DNA of 64,000 bases from an uncultured Bacilli bacterium (GCA_944371905.1 CALVYA010000006.1:1-64000), one strand, 5' to 3'. Positions 17,295 through 27,396 are shown, numbered from the stretch's first letter. The notes: a model not told the origin generated them from the letters alone. Translations and numbers: made by a program.

Positions 17295-19259
17295 ATGGTG
17301 ATGTATTTGAAATTTTTCAAAAAAATTTTAAAAATAACAATATTCTTAATAATTATTAGCAGTGCTATTGGTTTAGGAATATATGGATATCAACAAGTAT
17401 CTACTAAATTAGAAATCAAAAGTGCCAATAATATTTCTTTATATGATAGTAAAGGAAATATGTATTTTCAAGGTAGTGGAACTAATGAATGGGTAGCATT
17501 AGAAGATATATCAGAAAATGTTATCAACGCAACAATTTCTACTGAAGATAAAAATTTTTATAAACATTTTGGATTTGATTTCTTAAGAATTATTAAAGCA
17601 GGATATACTAATATTATTTCTGGAGAAACTAAACAAGGGGCTTCTACGATTACTCAACAATACGTTAAAAACTTATTTTTAGATTTTGATAAAACCTGGG
17701 AAAGAAAATGGAACGAATTATGGCTCACTTTAAACGTTGAAGCACATTATACAAAGGAAGAAATATTGGAAGGATATTTAAATACGATTAACTATGGTCA
17801 TGGAATGTATGGTATTGAAAACGCTGCTGATTATTATTTTAATAAATCTGCTAAAGATCTTACTTTAGCAGAAGCTTCTATGTTAGTAGGAATTCCTAAA
17901 TCTCCGTCTAATTATTCACCTCTTGTTAATTTTGATATTGCTAAACAACGACAAAAACTTATATTAAGTGGCATGGTAAAAAATAAATATATTACTGAAG
18001 CAGAAATGAATGAAGCTTATAACGAAGAATTAATTTTAATAGGTAAAAAAGCAACTATTAATTCTGACACTATTTTATATTTTCAAGATGCTGTTTTAAA
18101 TGAATTAAAGTCTATTAAAAGCATCCCTAGTTCATTTTTAGATACAGGTGGATTAAAAATATACACAACTCTTGATATGGATGCTCAAAATGCTTTAGAA
18201 CAAAGTATAAAAGAAAATTTAGAAAAAAACAAAGAAGTACAATCAGCTGGCGTAATGATCGATCCTACTACAGGAAATATCATAGCTTTAGTTGGAGGAA
18301 GAGATTATTCTCTCTCACAATTTAATCGTGCTACAAAGTCAAAAAGACAAGTAGGCTCTACTATGAAACCTTTTTTATATTATGCAGCCTTAGAAAATGG
18401 GTTTACTTCTAGTACTTCTTTTACTAGTGAAGAAACAACTTTTGTATTTTCCAATGAAGATTCCTATTCTCCTAAGAATGCTAACGAAATATATGGGCAT
18501 AAACCAATATCATTAGCTGCGGCTATTGCTTACTCAGAGAATATATATGCAATAAAAACGCATATGTTCTTAGGAGAGGATGTTTTAGTTGACACAGCCA
18601 AAAGATTGGGAATCAGTGAAAATTTACCAGCTATTCCTTCTCTACCTTTGGGTACTAGTGAAATTGGAATTATCGATATGGCTGCCGCATATTCTGTATT
18701 CGCTAACAATGGATATAAAAATACTCCACATTTAATAACAAAAGTGGAAGATGTAGAAGGAAATATTTTATATGAATTTAAAGAAACAGAAGAATTAGTT
18801 TTAAACCCCAGTTTAACTTATATATTAAATGAATTATTAACAACTACTTATGATGCTAATTTTATTGATTATAATTATCCAACCATTATAAATATAGCAG
18901 GAAGATTAAGTAGAAAATACTCTGTTAAATCCGGAACAACTGCAACTGATACTTGGACAATTGGATACAACCCTCAAGTAGTCACCGCCGTATGGGTCGG
19001 ATATGATGATAGCAAAACAATTGAAGAAGATTTATATTCTTCCACTAAAAATATTTGGGCAGATACGATGGAATCCTATTTAAAAGATAAAGAAGAAAAA
19101 TGGTTCGAAATGCCAAGTAATGTTGTTGGAGTTTTAGTAGATCCTATCTCAGGAACTGCCGCTACTGAGAAAACTACAAAAAAAAGGATTCTATACTATT
19201 TGAAAGGTACAGAACCTACAGGAGAAGAAATGGTTTTTGATGAAAAATTAAATAATTAG
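17295..19259 (+). CDS. class A penicillin-binding protein (PBP1a type)
   Basis: Bifunctional peptidoglycan synthase. A short cytoplasmic tail and membrane helix (about 11-31) precede a glycosyltransferase (GT51) domain with Glu84 in STEDKNFYKHFGFDFLRI and QGASTITQQYVKN. The transpeptidase domain has SxxK at Ser355-Lys358 (GSTMKPF), SxN at 414-416 (YSENIY) and KSGT at 545-548, so all catalytic motifs are intact. 654 aa is normal. The start is uncertain: TTG 17292, ATG 17295, ATG 17301 and TTG 17307 are all in frame, and only the last has a good site (GGTG) at proper spacing. It converges on pduL with overlapping stops. Confidence 0.93.
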   Translation: MVMYLKFFKKILKITIFLIIISSAIGLGIYGYQQVSTKLEIKSANNISLYDSKGNMYFQGSGTNEWVALEDISENVINATISTEDKNFYKHFGFDFLRIIKAGYTNIISGETKQGASTITQQYVKNLFLDFDKTWERKWNELWLTLNVEAHYTKEEILEGYLNTINYGHGMYGIENAADYYFNKSAKDLTLAEASMLVGIPKSPSNYSPLVNFDIAKQRQKLILSGMVKNKYITEAEMNEAYNEELILIGKKATINSDTILYFQDAVLNELKSIKSIPSSFLDTGGLKIYTTLDMDAQNALEQSIKENLEKNKEVQSAGVMIDPTTGNIIALVGGRDYSLSQFNRATKSKRQVGSTMKPFLYYAALENGFTSSTSFTSEETTFVFSNEDSYSPKNANEIYGHKPISLAAAIAYSENIYAIKTHMFLGEDVLVDTAKRLGISENLPAIPSLPLGTSEIGIIDMAAAYSVFANNGYKNTPHLITKVEDVEGNILYEFKETEELVLNPSLTYILNELLTTTYDANFIDYNYPTIINIAGRLSRKYSVKSGTTATDTWTIGYNPQVVTAVWVGYDDSKTIEEDLYSSTKNIWADTMESYLKDKEEKWFEMPSNVVGVLVDPISGTAATEKTTKKRILYYLKGTEPTGEEMVFDEKLNN

Positions 19260-19816
19260 TATATCAGTTCAGCCATATCGCCAGTTTTTAAAAAATTAGC
19301 ATTTGCATCGTCTGTATCTAGATGTAACTCCAAAATTCCATTTGGAGTTTCTTTAATATATACATCATTCAAAATAGCTGTTTTTTCTTTTCCAACTTTT
19401 ACACTAATTTTGTCAATATTTTCTAAACCCAATTCCATTCTTTCGCTATGATTTAAATGTAAATGTCTATTAGCAACAATAGCACACTTTTTAGTTATTA
19501 CACCTTTAGAACCAATAATAGTAATTTCACTGGCATCACTCAATTCACCAGAAGTTCGAATCGGGGGGGTAATTCCTAATAAATAACAATCTGTTTTAGA
19601 TATTTCAACTTGAGTATATTTTCTTATAGGACCTAGTACACGCACTCTTTCAATAGTAGCTTTTGAAGTTTGAATTTTTACCAATAAATTAGATGCGAAT
19701 TCTCCCGGTTGCACTAAATCTTTTACCTTTTGTAATTCAATATCTCCAAATAAAATATCATAATCCTCTTGACATAAATGAATATGACGATTAGATACTC
19801 CTATTTTAACTTTCAT
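19256..19816 (-). CDS. pduL: PduL-type phosphate acyltransferase (phosphotransacylase)
   Basis: Converts acyl-CoA plus phosphate to acyl-phosphate plus CoA (acetyl or propanoyl). The two half-domains each carry the zinc-binding motif: SNRHIHL near residue 8-14 and ANRHLHL near 114-120. The 186-aa length is that of the cytosolic form without an encapsulation peptide. No microcompartment genes are near, so it is more likely a general phosphotransacetylase for acetate metabolism. Its stop codon overlaps that of the convergent PBP gene. Confidence 0.9.
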   Translation of the reverse strand: MKVKIGVSNRHIHLCQEDYDILFGDIELQKVKDLVQPGEFASNLLVKIQTSKATIERVRVLGPIRKYTQVEISKTDCYLLGITPPIRTSGELSDASEITIIGSKGVITKKCAIVANRHLHLNHSERMELGLENIDKISVKVGKEKTAILNDVYIKETPNGILELHLDTDDANANFLKTGDMAELIY

Positions 19817-19910
19817 TTATCTTCATCCTCTCTATTACTAGTATACCATAAAAAGTAATTTTTTTTATTAATAAACATATTATTTAATATGAAAAAGAAA
19901 GGACGATTTT

Positions 19911-20270
19911 ATGAATGGAAATTATCAAAATTTAGGATTTAATACAAATAAGCCAACCTATATTCCAAATCAAAATACTCAACCACCATATACTAATTTT
20001 CCTAATTCGGGGACAAATCAAAATCTAGATATATCAAATGATCAATTTCAATACGCATATAATATTTTAAATAATAACCCTAATCAAATAGCATCATTTT
20101 ATATGTCTTATCCAGATTCCGTTGAATGGCGCGATCGTATTTTTACAGGAAGAATAGTACACTCTACTAGAGAATATACCTTATTAAAAAATGAAGAAAC
20201 TAACGAATGGTATGTTCTTCCATCTATTTATTTAAATTATGTTATATTTAATGAAGAAGTAAATATGTAA
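19911..20270 (+). CDS. gerQ: spore coat / germination protein GerQ
   Basis: Coat protein that in B. subtilis is crosslinked by transglutaminase and needed for the cortex-lytic enzyme CwlJ. The first 45 residues are rich in Asn, Gln and Pro. The conserved domain starts near 46 and includes YMSYPDSVEWRDRIFTGRI and a C-terminal YLNYVIFNEE, aligning well with the GerQ/YwdL domain. AAAGGA precedes the ATG. A CATATTAT stretch upstream resembles a sigma-E or sigma-K -10 but has no clear -35. It lies near ung as in B. subtilis. Confidence 0.9.
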   Translation: MNGNYQNLGFNTNKPTYIPNQNTQPPYTNFPNSGTNQNLDISNDQFQYAYNILNNNPNQIASFYMSYPDSVEWRDRIFTGRIVHSTREYTLLKNEETNEWYVLPSIYLNYVIFNEEVNM

Positions 20271-20271
20271 C

Positions 20272-20300
20272 AAAGAATGATTGTATCATTTCTTTTTTTT
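20272..20300 (+). terminator. terminator of gerQ
   Basis: A stem near AAGAATGAT/ATCATTTCTT with loop TGT is followed by a run of T, 2 bp after the gerQ stop. Confidence 0.8.
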
Positions 20301-20332
20301 TGATATAATTTTTTTAACATAGAGGTGATTAT

Positions 20333-20866
20333 ATGATAATTTCTATAATATGTGGATGCATTGCTTTTATAGCTATCATAATACTAATTATAAAATTAAA
20401 AAGTGATAAATTATATGTATATAATACAAAAATACAAGAGGCAGAAAATGAAATTCAACTGTTATTAGATAAAAAAATGTCTCTTTTAAGTGAAATCCAT
20501 CAACAACTTTCAGAACAAATAGAAAATATCAATTTTAATTATTTATGTAATTTAGAAGATATAAATGATGATGAATTCAAATTAAATTCTATATTAAATA
20601 ATGCCTATAGCGAATTAAAAGATTTCTTAGAAAATAGGCATAGTTTTATTCCAGAAGATAATACTAAACATTTAATCGATGAATTATATCGAATAAATAT
20701 TGAATGCATAGCCACTAAAAACTACTATAATGATAATAGTATTATCTTAAATAATAAAATCAAAAAATTTCCTAATAATATAATTGCAAAATTTAAACAT
20801 TTACATAAAAAAGAATTATATAATGATCCTGTAGAAGAAGAATTTGAAATATTAAAAAAGAAATAA
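20333..20866 (+). CDS. LemA family membrane protein
   Basis: A 177-aa protein with one N-terminal membrane helix (about 2-22) and a long helical domain outside. The C-terminal part YYNDNSIILNNKIKKFPNN is the typical LemA signature. The family's biochemical role is not settled. It is separated from gerQ by a terminator and ends 3 bp from the convergent ung stop, with no terminator between them. Confidence 0.75.
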   Translation: MIISIICGCIAFIAIIILIIKLKSDKLYVYNTKIQEAENEIQLLLDKKMSLLSEIHQQLSEQIENINFNYLCNLEDINDDEFKLNSILNNAYSELKDFLENRHSFIPEDNTKHLIDELYRINIECIATKNYYNDNSIILNNKIKKFPNNIIAKFKHLHKKELYNDPVEEEFEILKKK

Positions 20867-20869
20867 AAA

Positions 20870-21535
20870 TTAATCCTTTATTTCCCAATCAATCGGCTTT
20901 AATCCATGCTCTGTTAAAAAATGATTTGCTTTAGAAAAAGGTTTACTGCCAAAAAAGCCATTATGTGCAGATAAAGGTGAAGGATGAGCTGATTCAATAA
21001 TAAAATGTCTTTTGTTAGTGATCAGTTCTTTTTTACTTCTTGCATAACTACCCCATAAAATAAACACAACCGGTGTTTCTTTTTTATTTATAAGTTTAAT
21101 AACTTGATCAGTAAATATCTCCCACCCTTTTCCTTTATGAGAAGCAGCTTTATCTTTTTCTACAGTTAGTACAGCATTTAAAAGTAATACTCCTTGTTTT
21201 GTCCATGACACTAAACTTCCATTATGTGGAATTTCATATCCTAAATCATCATGTAATTCCTTAAAAATATTTACTAATGAAGGCGGTTTTTGTACCCCTT
21301 TTTTTACTGAAAAACATAATCCTTCTGCTTGATTTTCACCGTGATATGGATCTTGCCCAATGATTACTACTTTAATATCGTCAAAAGAAGTATAACGAAA
21401 AGCATTATACACTTCGTTAATCTTAGGATAAATAATTTTAGAATTATACTCTTTTAAAACAAATTTTTCTAATTCCCTAAAGTACTCTTTATTATATTCA
21501 TCTTTTAATAAAAGATCCCAATCGTTACCAATCAT
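20870..21535 (-). CDS. ung: uracil-DNA glycosylase, family 1
   Basis: Base-excision repair enzyme removing uracil from DNA. Motif [16 protein letters not shown], holds the catalytic Asp and the water-activating His-Pro region. The leucine-loop motif is [37 protein letters not shown] is also conserved. 221 aa is typical. It is functionally linked to dut elsewhere in the window, since both keep uracil out of DNA. Confidence 0.97.
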   Translation of the reverse strand: MIGNDWDLLLKDEYNKEYFRELEKFVLKEYNSKIIYPKINEVYNAFRYTSFDDIKVVIIGQDPYHGENQAEGLCFSVKKGVQKPPSLVNIFKELHDDLGYEIPHNGSLVSWTKQGVLLLNAVLTVEKDKAASHKGKGWEIFTDQVIKLINKKETPVVFILWGSYARSKKELITNKRHFIIESAHPSPLSAHNGFFGSKPFSKANHFLTEHGLKPIDWEIKD

Positions 21536-21565
21536 AAAACTTCACCTAGATTTATTATATCATAT

Positions 21566-22843
21566 TTATTTAACTTTTTTTCTTAGTTTAAAAATAGCAT
21601 AAATATTGATAATTCCCATTATTGCTATAAAAATATCAACAATGTTCCATAAAAACATAGAATTAACAAAACTTCCTACTATTAACAACACTATCGTGAT
21701 CAACTTTAAAATCCATATATCATTATTAGATACTTTTCCTTTTAAAAATTTTAGACTATTCTCACCATAATAATATCCTGAAATTATTGTAGAAAAAGCA
21801 AATATAAAAATAGTAACAATAAGAAGCCAATCACCAAAAGGACCTAAATGATAATTTAATGCATATTGAGTTAATTCAATTCCATTGATATTTAAAAAAG
21901 TTATATCATTATAATCACTTAGCATTATTATGAAAGCTGTTAAAGTACAAAGAACTAAACTAGTAAAATAAATTCCAGTTACTTGAATCATCCCTTGTCC
22001 TTTAGCATCATTATTATCAACAGTAGAGGCTGCTATAGCTCCGCTTCCAATCCCTGCTTCATTCGAAAATATTCCTCGTTGAAAGCCTATAATAAAAGGA
22101 GTAATAAATCCAACTCCTAACGATTTAGGATTAAACGCTTCTCTTACAATTAAAATCAATACCTTGGGAAGATCATTTATATTGAGTAGTAATATATAAC
22201 AAGATATTACTACATATAAAATACCTATAAAAGGCATAATTTTTGAAGAAACATCAATGATACCTTTTACTCCCTTAAAAATAACTAATCCTGTTATAAT
22301 TGCCACTAGAATACCAGTAACTGTAGGCGCAATACCAATTAAATTATTAAAAGACTTAGAAATAGTGTTAGTCTGAATAGTTAAAAATCCAAATATATAA
22401 CAAACAAGAATTAAAACCGAATATAATCTAGCTAAATGAACTTTTTTTAATCCTTTAGAAATATAATAGGAAGGTCCTCCTTGATTAAATCCATCTTTTT
22501 TTTCATGATATAATACCCCTAGAAAACTTTCAACATAAGCATTAGGCGCTACAATTAAAGTAGAAATCCACATCCAAAATATTGTTCCCGGTCCACCAAT
22601 ATAAATAGCTAAAGCTATTCCCGCCAAAGATCCAACTCCAATTCTAGCAGCAAGAGTTAACATCAAAGTGTTAAAAGGAGATATTTTTTCAGTTTTAGAA
22701 CCTTTAAAACTTTTAATCATCCCTTTTATATTAAACTGAATAAATTTTAGCTTTTTTGTAAAATATAGCCCACTAACTATTAATAAAACAGTTGTAATTC
22801 CCCATAAAAGTTTATTTATTTCTGTTAAAATAATAATCACCAA
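21566..22843 (-). CDS. sodium:alanine/glycine symporter (AGCS family)
   Basis: Amino-acid carrier of about 10-11 membrane helices driven by sodium. The family signature is visible in TLAARIGVGSLAGIALAIYIGGPG and in the strongly conserved GFQRGIFSNEAGIGSGAIA. The length of 425 aa is slightly short of AlsT-type members. The frame begins with TTG-GTG and no ATG lies near the expected N-terminus, so the start codon is probably TTG or GTG and the ribosome-binding site is weak. Substrate choice (Ala, Gly or Gln) cannot be read. Confidence 0.88.
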   Translation of the reverse strand: MVIIILTEINKLLWGITTVLLIVSGLYFTKKLKFIQFNIKGMIKSFKGSKTEKISPFNTLMLTLAARIGVGSLAGIALAIYIGGPGTIFWMWISTLIVAPNAYVESFLGVLYHEKKDGFNQGGPSYYISKGLKKVHLARLYSVLILVCYIFGFLTIQTNTISKSFNNLIGIAPTVTGILVAIITGLVIFKGVKGIIDVSSKIMPFIGILYVVISCYILLLNINDLPKVLILIVREAFNPKSLGVGFITPFIIGFQRGIFSNEAGIGSGAIAASTVDNNDAKGQGMIQVTGIYFTSLVLCTLTAFIIMLSDYNDITFLNINGIELTQYALNYHLGPFGDWLLIVTIFIFAFSTIISGYYYGENSLKFLKGKVSNNDIWILKLITIVLLIVGSFVNSMFLWNIVDIFIAIMGIINIYAIFKLRKKVK

Positions 22844-22874
22844 TTAATTTTATTAAACAATACATTTAAATATG

Positions 22875-22899
22875 AAAAAAGTGATGAATTTCATCACTT
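22875..22899 (-). terminator. terminator of rlmH
   Basis: A near-perfect stem AAGTGATG/CATCACTT with a 5-nt loop directly follows the rlmH stop, with a T-run on the minus strand. Confidence 0.8.
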
Positions 22900-23355
22900 C
22901 TATTTATGATATTCTTCATTATTGTTTATTTTGAATGATCGATATATTTGTTCTAGTAACATTACTCTAAACAGTTGGTGAGGAAAAGTAAAATCTGAAA
23001 AAGACAATCTATAATGGGCAATATTTTTTATATTAGTTGATAATCCATAAGAAGAACCAATTATAAATACAATACTGCTAAAATTATTAAAAATAGAATT
23101 AATTTTTTTTGCAAACTCCAAGGATGTAATTTTACATCCTTCAATCTCTAAAGTAATTACATAATCTTTTTTATCAATGAATTTTATTATTTGCTCTTCT
23201 TCTTTTTTTAAAATATTAGAAATATCACCTATGTTAATGTCATCAACTTCTATTATTTTAATTTTAGTATATTTACTAATTCTTTTACAATACTCAAAAA
23301 CTGCTTCTTTTAAATAATTTTCTTTTAATTTTCCAACACATATAATTTTTATCAT
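22900..23355 (-). CDS. rlmH: 23S rRNA (pseudouridine-1915-N3)-methyltransferase
   Basis: SPOUT-family enzyme that methylates pseudouridine 1915 in helix 69 on assembled 70S ribosomes. Family motifs are the N-terminal MIKIICVGKLKENYLKEAV, IGSSYGLS in the knot, and the C-terminal LSFSDFTFPHQLFRVMLLEQ. The 151-aa length is normal. It directly abuts yycJ, as in the B. subtilis yycJ-htrC-rlmH neighbourhood, with htrC missing. Confidence 0.96.
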   Translation of the reverse strand: MIKIICVGKLKENYLKEAVFEYCKRISKYTKIKIIEVDDINIGDISNILKKEEEQIIKFIDKKDYVITLEIEGCKITSLEFAKKINSIFNNFSSIVFIIGSSYGLSTNIKNIAHYRLSFSDFTFPHQLFRVMLLEQIYRSFKINNNEEYHK

Positions 23356-24117
23356 TTATACCTCGATCATTTTTGTTTCCTCATTTTGATGAGTAACAAT
23401 CATTTCGTAATTTTTAAATTGTGAATTTATTAATTCTTCCTTTACTTGAGTTAATGCTAAATCATAAGTATTATTATTCTCACTAATATGAGCTAAAAAT
23501 ATATATTTAGTATTACTACCAATTACTTTTGTTAAATATTTACCAGTATAGTGATTAGACAAATGACCTTTATCACTAATTACTCTTTGCTTCAAATGAT
23601 AAGGATATGGTCCATTCATTAACATTTCTTCATCATGATTACTTTCTATAATATAAATATCTTTATTAATAGTTAATTCATGATATTTTTTATTTATATA
23701 TCCAGTATCAGTAATGTATACCATGGATACTCCATTATTTTCAATAATAAACCCATAAGAAGGAACATCATGAGAAGTCTCCATAAGTAATATATTGATA
23801 TCTCCTATTTCAAATTGTTCATCGACAACGACAATAGATTCAATAGGTATTATTTTTACCAAATCATAAAGTAGCTTTAATGTTGCATAAACTTTTAATT
23901 TGTATTTTTTTATAATCTGTGCTAACCCCTTAATATGATCACTATGAGTATGAGAAATTAATACTCCATCTAAAGTATTGATATCAATATTTGACAACTC
24001 TAAACTATTTTTTATATAGGTAGAACTTACTCCAACATCAATCAATATCTTTGTATTCTGACTCATTACTAAAGTACAATTTCCTTTAGAACCACTGGCT
24101 ATTATTTTTACTTTCAT
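23356..24117 (-). CDS. yycJ: MBL-fold hydrolase (YycJ/WalJ)
   Basis: Metallo-beta-lactamase fold protein of the WalJ/YycJ group, linked to wall and chromosome metabolism in Gram-positives; its substrate is debated. The metal motif SHTHSDHIKGL is at about 53-63, with further ligands in METSHDVPSYG and YITDTGY and in HLSNHYTG. 253 aa is normal. The start overlaps the stop of the M23 gene (TAATG). The walRK/walHI genes that usually precede it are absent here. Confidence 0.9.
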   Translation of the reverse strand: MKVKIIASGSKGNCTLVMSQNTKILIDVGVSSTYIKNSLELSNIDINTLDGVLISHTHSDHIKGLAQIIKKYKLKVYATLKLLYDLVKIIPIESIVVVDEQFEIGDINILLMETSHDVPSYGFIIENNGVSMVYITDTGYINKKYHELTINKDIYIIESNHDEEMLMNGPYPYHLKQRVISDKGHLSNHYTGKYLTKVIGSNTKYIFLAHISENNNTYDLALTQVKEELINSQFKNYEMIVTHQNEETKMIEV

Positions 24118-25580
24118 TATAGGAAACGCCTCGGATTTACAGATACTCCACCCAAGAATGGATACCCATAATATATTGCAAAATGTAAATGAACCCCTGT
24201 AGCGAATCCAGAATCACCCATCGTTCCTATCAACTGTCCACCTTCTACTATTTGTCCTTTAGACACTCTAATACTGTCCATATGTGCATAGACAGAGTAA
24301 TAGCCATTATTATGATCAATATATACATAATTACCATTAGTACCAGTATAACCAGCTTGTACTACCACCCCATTATTAGCTGCATATATAGGAGAACCAC
24401 GTCCTGTACCCGAAATATCAAGTCCTTCATGCAATTTTCCCCAGCGCCATCCATAAGTACTCGAAATAATGTATGGCCTTGCTGTAGGCCAGAACCAAAC
24501 TTGTAAATTTCCAACTCCTGACACTTGTTTTTGACCTCTAATAATTATTTGATCAACTTTTGGCTTAATAACCTCTTCTCCAGCAGGTAACGCTTCTACT
24601 ATATCACCATTTACTTTTTTAACTTTTCTTGTAACTCTACTTACACCATTAACTCCTTGTTGTTTAACTATTTCAGTTCCAACTGCCAATGTTGGATCAT
24701 CCTCATATATAGTCGTATAGTGATTGTCCTCAATTGATACCACATGATCTTCTTCCACTAATCTAAACGCTGGTTTTATAATCCCAAGAGTTACTTCTTG
24801 CCCTGGATATAATAAATTATCAGCACTATTAAATTGTTCGTTAGCAATTAAAAACTCTCCTACAGATAACTTATTATTAAAGGATACTGATTCAATGGTG
24901 TCTCCTTCTTTTACTGTATATTTTTGTTGTTCATCTAAAGTTCCAAATAATAAATATTTACTTAAATCTTCTACCGTTAAAAATATTTGATCTTTAATTG
25001 AAATGTTTGATTCTTTAATAATAATATCATTTTGTAAATAAATATCTTCTATTAAAGTGCCTTCATCAGTTATCTCTTCTTGTTGATCATTTAAAAATTT
25101 TTCATAACTCTCATCATCAACAAATGCACCCATTGCATTATCAACAGCTTCTACAAAAATATCTTTATCCAATACATTAACACTAACATCTTCCGTTTGT
25201 TTTGTTCCTTCTTCTGTCATTTCTTCAACACCTTTAATAGTAATTTTATAACCCTTAATAGTGAAGGAAGATTTGTCTTTAATCTCATCATAAATAGCAG
25301 CTGCACTTTGAACTTTTTCATTATATGTTACTTCTTTAACAATATCTAGATTATTTGGAATATACACATTATCAACATCATATTGATTCTTAATTGTTTC
25401 TTCTTCCTTATTAATATAATCTTCTAATTCTGCTTTGGAATATATAAGACCAATTGATTTCCCATCTAGATAAACTCGATACACTTCTTGTGGATCCGAT
25501 GTTTCACTAGAATTAAATAGAAAAACGCTAGAACTCATAATTAATGCTATAATTGTATATAAAATAGTTTTAGGATTCAT
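24117..25580 (-). CDS. LysM-G5-M23 wall endopeptidase
   Basis: Predicted exported peptidoglycan hydrolase of 487 aa. Order: signal segment (about 5-23), a charged N-terminal region, LysM near 220-268 (YTVKEGDTIESVS to LLYPGQEVTLG), a G5 domain near 275-350, and a C-terminal M23 LytM domain. The zinc motifs are complete (HEGLDISG and GVHLHFAIYYG), so it should be active, unlike SpoIIQ here. The start ATG at 25580 has GGTG upstream and overlaps the dnaC 3' end by 11 nt. It is coupled to yycJ downstream. Confidence 0.9.
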   Translation of the reverse strand: MNPKTILYTIIALIMSSSVFLFNSSETSDPQEVYRVYLDGKSIGLIYSKAELEDYINKEEETIKNQYDVDNVYIPNNLDIVKEVTYNEKVQSAAAIYDEIKDKSSFTIKGYKITIKGVEEMTEEGTKQTEDVSVNVLDKDIFVEAVDNAMGAFVDDESYEKFLNDQQEEITDEGTLIEDIYLQNDIIIKESNISIKDQIFLTVEDLSKYLLFGTLDEQQKYTVKEGDTIESVSFNNKLSVGEFLIANEQFNSADNLLYPGQEVTLGIIKPAFRLVEEDHVVSIEDNHYTTIYEDDPTLAVGTEIVKQQGVNGVSRVTRKVKKVNGDIVEALPAGEEVIKPKVDQIIIRGQKQVSGVGNLQVWFWPTARPYIISSTYGWRWGKLHEGLDISGTGRGSPIYAANNGVVVQAGYTGTNGNYVYIDHNNGYYSVYAHMDSIRVSKGQIVEGGQLIGTMGDSGFATGVHLHFAIYYGYPFLGGVSVNPRRFL

Positions 25581-26928
25581 AAGAATCACCTTGTCCTTCT
25601 CTTTGATAACTTAAAAACGTTGAAGTATCTCTTTTAAATAACAATTCTATAGTTGCAGTAGGACCATTACGATGCTTAGCAATAATAAATTCACTAATAC
25701 TTGTATTGGCATCTATTGCTTTTTCTTTATTATAATAATCATCACGATATAAAAACGCTACAATATCCGCATCTTGTTCAATAGATCCCGATTCTCTTAA
25801 ATCACTCATAATTGGTCTTTTATTCTCACGAGCATCTACAGCACGTGATAATTGAGCTAAAGCAACTACAGGAACATTTAATTCCATAGCCATGGTTTTT
25901 AAAGATCTAGAAATATCTGATACTTCTTGTTGTCTATTGGCTCCATAATTAGTAGAAGAAGAAATTAACTGCAGATAATCAATAATTACAATTCCTAATC
26001 CTTCTTCACTACTAGCTAGTCTTCTACATTTTGATCTTATTTCTCCAATAGTAATTCCGGGCGTATCATCCATATACATCTTGGCATCAGATAATTGACT
26101 AACTGCTTCGTTTACTCTTTTCCAATCCTCATTCATAAGTTTTCCAGTAGCTAATTTTTTACCCTCAATTTGACCAAGAGAACTTAACATTCTTGATGCT
26201 AATTGTTCTGCGCCCATTTCCATATTAAAAAGTGCTACCGTTTTATCAGTATTAATAGCAATATTAGTAGCCAAATTTAAAGCAAAAGCTGTTTTTCCCA
26301 TTGCTGGACGAGCTGCAATAATTATCAACTGATTTCCTTGCAGACCAGTAGTAATATTGTCAATATCATACCATCCAGTAGGAATACCTGTAATATCTCC
26401 TTTTAAAGCTGCTAATTTTTCTAAATTAGCTTGGGTAGAATCCAATACTTCTTTTATTGTTTTAAATTCTGTTGATCTTCTATTTTTAACAATTCCTAAA
26501 ATCTTTCGTTCCGCTTCATCCAAAGTTTCATTAACATTTCCAAAAGATTGATATGCATTCGTTGTAATATCAGTTGAAACTTCAATTAATCTTCTTAATA
26601 TAGCAGCATCTTCAACTAATTTTATATAATATTCAACATTAGCTGCTGTAGGAACACTTTCTAATACTTCGGATAAGTATTCAACTCCACCAACTTCATT
26701 TAATAAATTCTTATTTTTTAATTCCGAAGTTATTGTTGTTAAATCAATCGGTTTTTTATTTTCATTCATTTCTTGAATTACATTAAAAATTAAAGCATTA
26801 TTATGATAGTAAAAGCTTTCTTTAGTAAGAGTTTCGCATGCCTTTTCTAACGCATACTTAGATAAAAACATTGCGCCAATGACTGATTGTTCCGCTTCAA
26901 AATTATTTGGTACATTTTTATTAGGCAT
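25570..26928 (-). CDS. dnaC: replicative DNA helicase (DnaB family, DnaC in Bacillus)
   Basis: Hexameric helicase that unwinds DNA at the fork. The N-terminal primase-interaction domain (about 8-110, with EAEQSVIGAMFLSK) leads to a RecA-like ATPase with Walker A ARPAMGKTAFALN, Walker B LGIVIIDYLQLI, and the loop PIMSDLRESGSIEQDADIV. The 452-aa length is typical and no intein is seen. rplI precedes it by 11 bp as in B. subtilis. Confidence 0.97.
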   Translation of the reverse strand: MPNKNVPNNFEAEQSVIGAMFLSKYALEKACETLTKESFYYHNNALIFNVIQEMNENKKPIDLTTITSELKNKNLLNEVGGVEYLSEVLESVPTAANVEYYIKLVEDAAILRRLIEVSTDITTNAYQSFGNVNETLDEAERKILGIVKNRRSTEFKTIKEVLDSTQANLEKLAALKGDITGIPTGWYDIDNITTGLQGNQLIIIAARPAMGKTAFALNLATNIAINTDKTVALFNMEMGAEQLASRMLSSLGQIEGKKLATGKLMNEDWKRVNEAVSQLSDAKMYMDDTPGITIGEIRSKCRRLASSEEGLGIVIIDYLQLISSSTNYGANRQQEVSDISRSLKTMAMELNVPVVALAQLSRAVDARENKRPIMSDLRESGSIEQDADIVAFLYRDDYYNKEKAIDANTSISEFIIAKHRNGPTATIELLFKRDTSTFLSYQREGQGDSYES

Positions 26929-26939
26929 GGCTTCACCTC

Positions 26940-27380
26940 CTATTTTTGTAATTTAACTTTTATTTTAGCAAAAATATCCTTATATAAATTTATTTGAATT
27001 TCATGATAACCTAAACTAGATATAGAATGATCAAATTCTATTTGTTTTTTATCAATATTATATCCTTTATGTTCTAACTCATCTTTGATTTGTTTAGCAC
27101 TAATACTTCCAAAAACACGATCATCTTTTCCGGTTTTAACAATAAAATTAAGTTCAATTTTTTCTAGATTTTCTTTCATTTTTTTTGCTTCTTCACGTAA
27201 TTTAGTGTCATTTTGACGTTGTTGTTCACATTCCCGATTATATTTTTCTAAACTACCTTCAGTCAATTGAACAGCATAATTATTTTTAATTAAAAAATTT
27301 TTTGCGTATCCATCTTTAACTTCTTTGATATCTCCTTTTTTTCCTTGTCCTCTTAAATCTTTGGTAAATATTACTTTCAC
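26940..27380 (-). CDS. rplI: 50S ribosomal protein L9
   Basis: Ribosomal protein near the L1 stalk. The N-terminal RNA-binding domain has KDLRGQGKKGDIKEVKDGYAKN, followed by a long central helix and the C-terminal domain with DRVFGSISAKQI. A GGAGGG site lies 6 nt before a GTG at 27380, so that GTG and not the ATG two codons upstream is the likely start; this gives the standard MKVIF beginning and 146 aa. It sits between the DHH gene and dnaC. Confidence 0.96.
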   Translation of the reverse strand: MKVIFTKDLRGQGKKGDIKEVKDGYAKNFLIKNNYAVQLTEGSLEKYNRECEQQRQNDTKLREEAKKMKENLEKIELNFIVKTGKDDRVFGSISAKQIKDELEHKGYNIDKKQIEFDHSISSLGYHEIQINLYKDIFAKIKVKLQK

Positions 27381-27396
27381 AACCATCCCTCCTCAA

